Source of the DNA: Scenedesmus sp. ARA3
Taxonomy: Eukaryota; Chlorophyta; Chlorophyceae; Sphaeropleales; Scenedesmaceae
Assembly: GCA_004335835.1 (NCBI GenBank)
Contig: RWJK01001513.1
Span: forward strand, 89,535 to 123,695
DNA length: 34,161 bases
Reading direction: 5' to 3'
A program made the position numbers and the translations under genes. This document shows positions 31,660 to 34,161 of the stretch, in pieces (position 1 is the stretch's first letter; the number at the start of each line of letters is the position of its first letter). The notes beneath the pieces were generated by a model. That model made no database searches, was not told the origin of the DNA, and saw only the letters and a program-made list of their open reading frames with translations.

Positions 31660-33745
31660 GCTCAAGTGCTGCAGGTGGCGACATGTGGATTGCTGCTGGA
31701 CTCTTCGCAAACACTTCGCAGCGGCTTGACCAATGCAGTCAATGGTCTGTGCAGATGTGGTGTGTCGTGGCATCTGCATTTGTTGATGGGGATGACGCGG
31801 TGCACGTGCATCTATGACCCACAGCAGCTAGTGCTGCGGTTGCGGTCTTGGGGTGCTGAGCATGGTGCGGCAGGGTTGCAGGGGAGTGTTGAAACACTCG
31901 CCAACAACTAGGACAAGGCATGAGCCATGTCAGAGTGCTGGGGTGTGTGCTTGTTGCAGCGGCATCACAACTGTATCTTCTGTTCATGATGTGTGCATGA
32001 GAGTGTGTAGGCGCTTTGCGCACCAGGATTGGCCGCATTGCAGCGCAAAGCGCGCGCAGCAGCGGGCACGTGCTGTGCATGTGCATGTATGGTGATGCAA
32101 TCGGGTCATAGCAGGGTGTGGCAACTGGATGGGGTATCGCAGAGTCATTGTTGCATCCTAAGAGGGGATATGCAAGAAGTGCAGCTGGCCGGCATGTGCT
32201 GCCAGACATCCTGTGGTGCCTGAGTGGTTCTGCATCGCTGTTCTAGTTGGGGCAGTTGCTGCTATCATTGTGATGCATCACCTGCTTTGTGTCGGGGTGA
32301 CTGTAGGAGCGCGGTAGCAACGTGGTGCAGTAGCCGTAGTGCTGCATGCTGTGCCTTGGAGTGCCTGCAAGTGTGGCCTGCTTGCTGTGTTTGCGGCACT
32401 GCCAACATATGCAGAAGCAGCCGCTGTGGAGCAGGCAGATGCCAAGCTGCAGTGGCAAACACAGCTGCTTGGGGACCAGTAGGGTAACTTGTAGGCATGC
32501 AGCTCGCTTGGCGCTGCTCGTATGTTTGAGATGGGCTCACCATTAGGCGGCTGTCGTGCCTGCGGGGTGCATAGTTCAGCCCTGTTCCGCCATCTTGTTA
32601 GGATTGCAGATGCTTGTTAGACAGCGTGTGTGAGCTGCAACCGTTGCATCCTCTTTGCTGCCACGGTTGCACTGAACACCTGCGCAGGTGCCACGCGCTG
32701 CGGCGTTTACATGGATCTGCACGGTTGATCCAAGGGTACCTTGGCACTGCCTGTTCGCTGTGTTAACTGGCTGAGGGGACCTCGATTGATTGATGCTGTG
32801 ATGGCTCCTGACGCCCTTATGTATGTTATGTGTCTTCGGGTGGGATACTCCGTCCTTTTTTCGTAGGTATGGTAGCTGGCTGGTGAGGATATGAAACGTG
32901 ACTGCTGCCTGTTTGTGCATGACCAGCAGGAGTGTGTCCTCCCTGTGTGTGGGGCTGCAACAGGCCCTTGAAAGCTGCTACTTGACCTCACCTCCGTGAA
33001 ACTGGCACCTGAATGATTGGACTCCAGTCGTGTGCGGCCTTTGCCCATAGCATGGGATGACCTTTGCAGCGCCCTTCAGGTGCACTGCTGCGGTGGATGG
33101 CTGCTGGCATGTGCGATGCAGTATAGAGAATTGCAGGGAAGACAATACATTCTGCAATAGACGCATGCAGCGGCTTTTGACACCACCTGGAGCTGTGCTG
33201 CGGTTTGGTGGCAGGGTGGGTGACCTCTTACGTGCAGGATGATTGTGTCATGGTTGGAGGCAGCAGGGGTAGGCACGCCGTGAACAACACCCTGGCGTGC
33301 ATGCTAAAGCCGCGCCGTCCATTGAACTTTGCTCTGTTACAATACATTCCGGTCAGTGCGCAGAACCCTATTTGCTCTGACATCAACGAACCTCATGTTG
33401 ACGTTCACGTTCACGGGCTGTCAACCTCAATATCATGACTGCAGTTGGTTGAACTCTCTGTCTAGACACACCATCATCTAGGCAACGTGCTCTGACGCAC
33501 CTGCCAATGCTCGATGCGGTGCAGTGACTCGTACTACAGGTAGTGCTATGCTTGCTAGCTCTTTGTGTGTTTCCTTAACGCGACGTTTCAGCAACTGTCG
33601 ATCAACCTGCTGGTTTATACGGCAACGTTCTTGTACTCCACATACGGGCATAGGGCGAAGCAGCAGCACAGGGCAGTACCACACATGCGCCACTCTCAGA
33701 CAAGCCCGCTGTAGTCGCGTTGCACCTGCGAAACGACAGGACCTG
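31660..33745. other. 3' flank of INO1, no gene seen
   Basis: The start should be the INO1 3' UTR. Open frames on both strands are short and lack domains, plausible starts or splice logic. No TGTAA signal was found by eye near the INO1 stop. A short unrecognised gene or non-coding RNA cannot be excluded. Confidence 0.4.
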
Positions 33746-34161
33746 ATGTCAGAGTACGGTTCTGTAGACCTGGAGGAAGCCAGCGTACGGCAGGCAAGCG
33801 TTGGCTATGCTATTGGATGCATGGCTGTACAAATGACAGCATTCGCCACACATACGCCAGCATGCCATGCAGCAGTGCTGCTATGTGTGGCGTTCACCTA
33901 TGTCAGCAGACAGCCTAGTTTCCTTCGAGCTGTGATGACAGGATCAAGCGCTGACAGTCCTGCACACTGTTGCAGGTGATCACCTCTGCTATTAAGTGTT
34001 CTTTGGCGGTGCCGCTGCACCCATGGTCAGCTGAGTATGTGGTCGAAAGCGTGCTGTCAGAGCTCACTGCACCCAGCAGCAGTAACAACAACAGCAGTGA
34101 TGATGCAGGCAATAGTAAGGCAGCAGCAGTGAATATGACAGAGGCAGCTCAGCCAGTGAGC
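33746..34161 (+). CDS. Start of an unknown gene cut by the right edge
   Basis: A short ATG exon, 33746-33793 (MSEYGSVDLEEASVRQ), ends at CAG|GCAAGC, a GC-type donor. It joins in phase to 33976-34161 after an acceptor (ctgttgcag). The second exon is open to the window end and reads VITSAIKCSLAVPLHPWSAEY and VVESVLSELTAPSSS, then an Asn/Ser/Ala-rich stretch. A GT donor at 33785 gives another in-phase join. No family is recognised. The case rests on matching phases and protein-like composition, and could be wrong. Confidence 0.35.

Overview
This window is nuclear DNA of a green alga. The genes are split into many short exons with GT-AG introns and occasional GC-AG introns. The DNA is saturated with CAG/CTG triplets that encode poly-Ala/Gln/Ser runs, and candidate TGTAA poly(A) signals occur downstream of some genes. 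The proteins are of plant/green-algal type: plant-like MTA/SAH nucleosidase, myo-inositol-phosphate synthase, phosphoglucomutase and a NAT permease. A core chlorophyte is likely and Sphaeropleales/Scenedesmaceae is a guess; the sequence alone does not settle the genus.

Layout, left to right. (1) Positions 81-1512, minus: the 5' half of a nucleobase/ascorbate (NCS2/NAT) permease that runs off the left edge. (2) 3298-8366, minus: a nearly complete phosphoglucomutase in ten traceable exons, with an unresolved N-terminal (possibly plastid-targeting) exon near 8671. (3) 10066-11360, minus: a two-exon protein with a mitochondrial-type presequence, family not recognised. (4) 11840-18488, plus: an F-box plus leucine-rich-repeat protein of about 1300 residues in 12 exons, divergent from gene 3. 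(5) 19777-20291: two related elements with a TGACC-repeat tail, one carrying a tRNA-like head (SINE-like). (6) 21207-23660, minus: a two-exon membrane-anchored coiled-coil protein of unknown function. (7) 24241-26125, minus: a complete five-exon methylthioadenosine/SAH nucleosidase. (8) 26693-31659, plus: a complete ten-exon inositol-3-phosphate synthase, divergent from gene 7. (9) 33746-34161, plus: the start of a tentative unknown gene cut by the right edge. All exon models were built by joining reading frames at splice sites by eye and checking that phases match.

Functionally, PGM interconverts glucose-1-P and glucose-6-P, and INO1 turns glucose-6-P into inositol-3-P. They share a metabolite but lie about 18 kb apart, so nothing shows co-regulation. 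The MTA nucleosidase belongs to methionine salvage.

The most unusual signal is the intron content of PGM and INO1. At least eleven directly repeated 'echoes' of exon edges, each carrying the neighbouring splice site, sit in the adjacent introns. Some keep an open reading frame. One 90-base copy in INO1 differs from its exon at six positions, all synonymous. These copies could be cryptic or alternative exons, or traces of repeated small tandem duplications.
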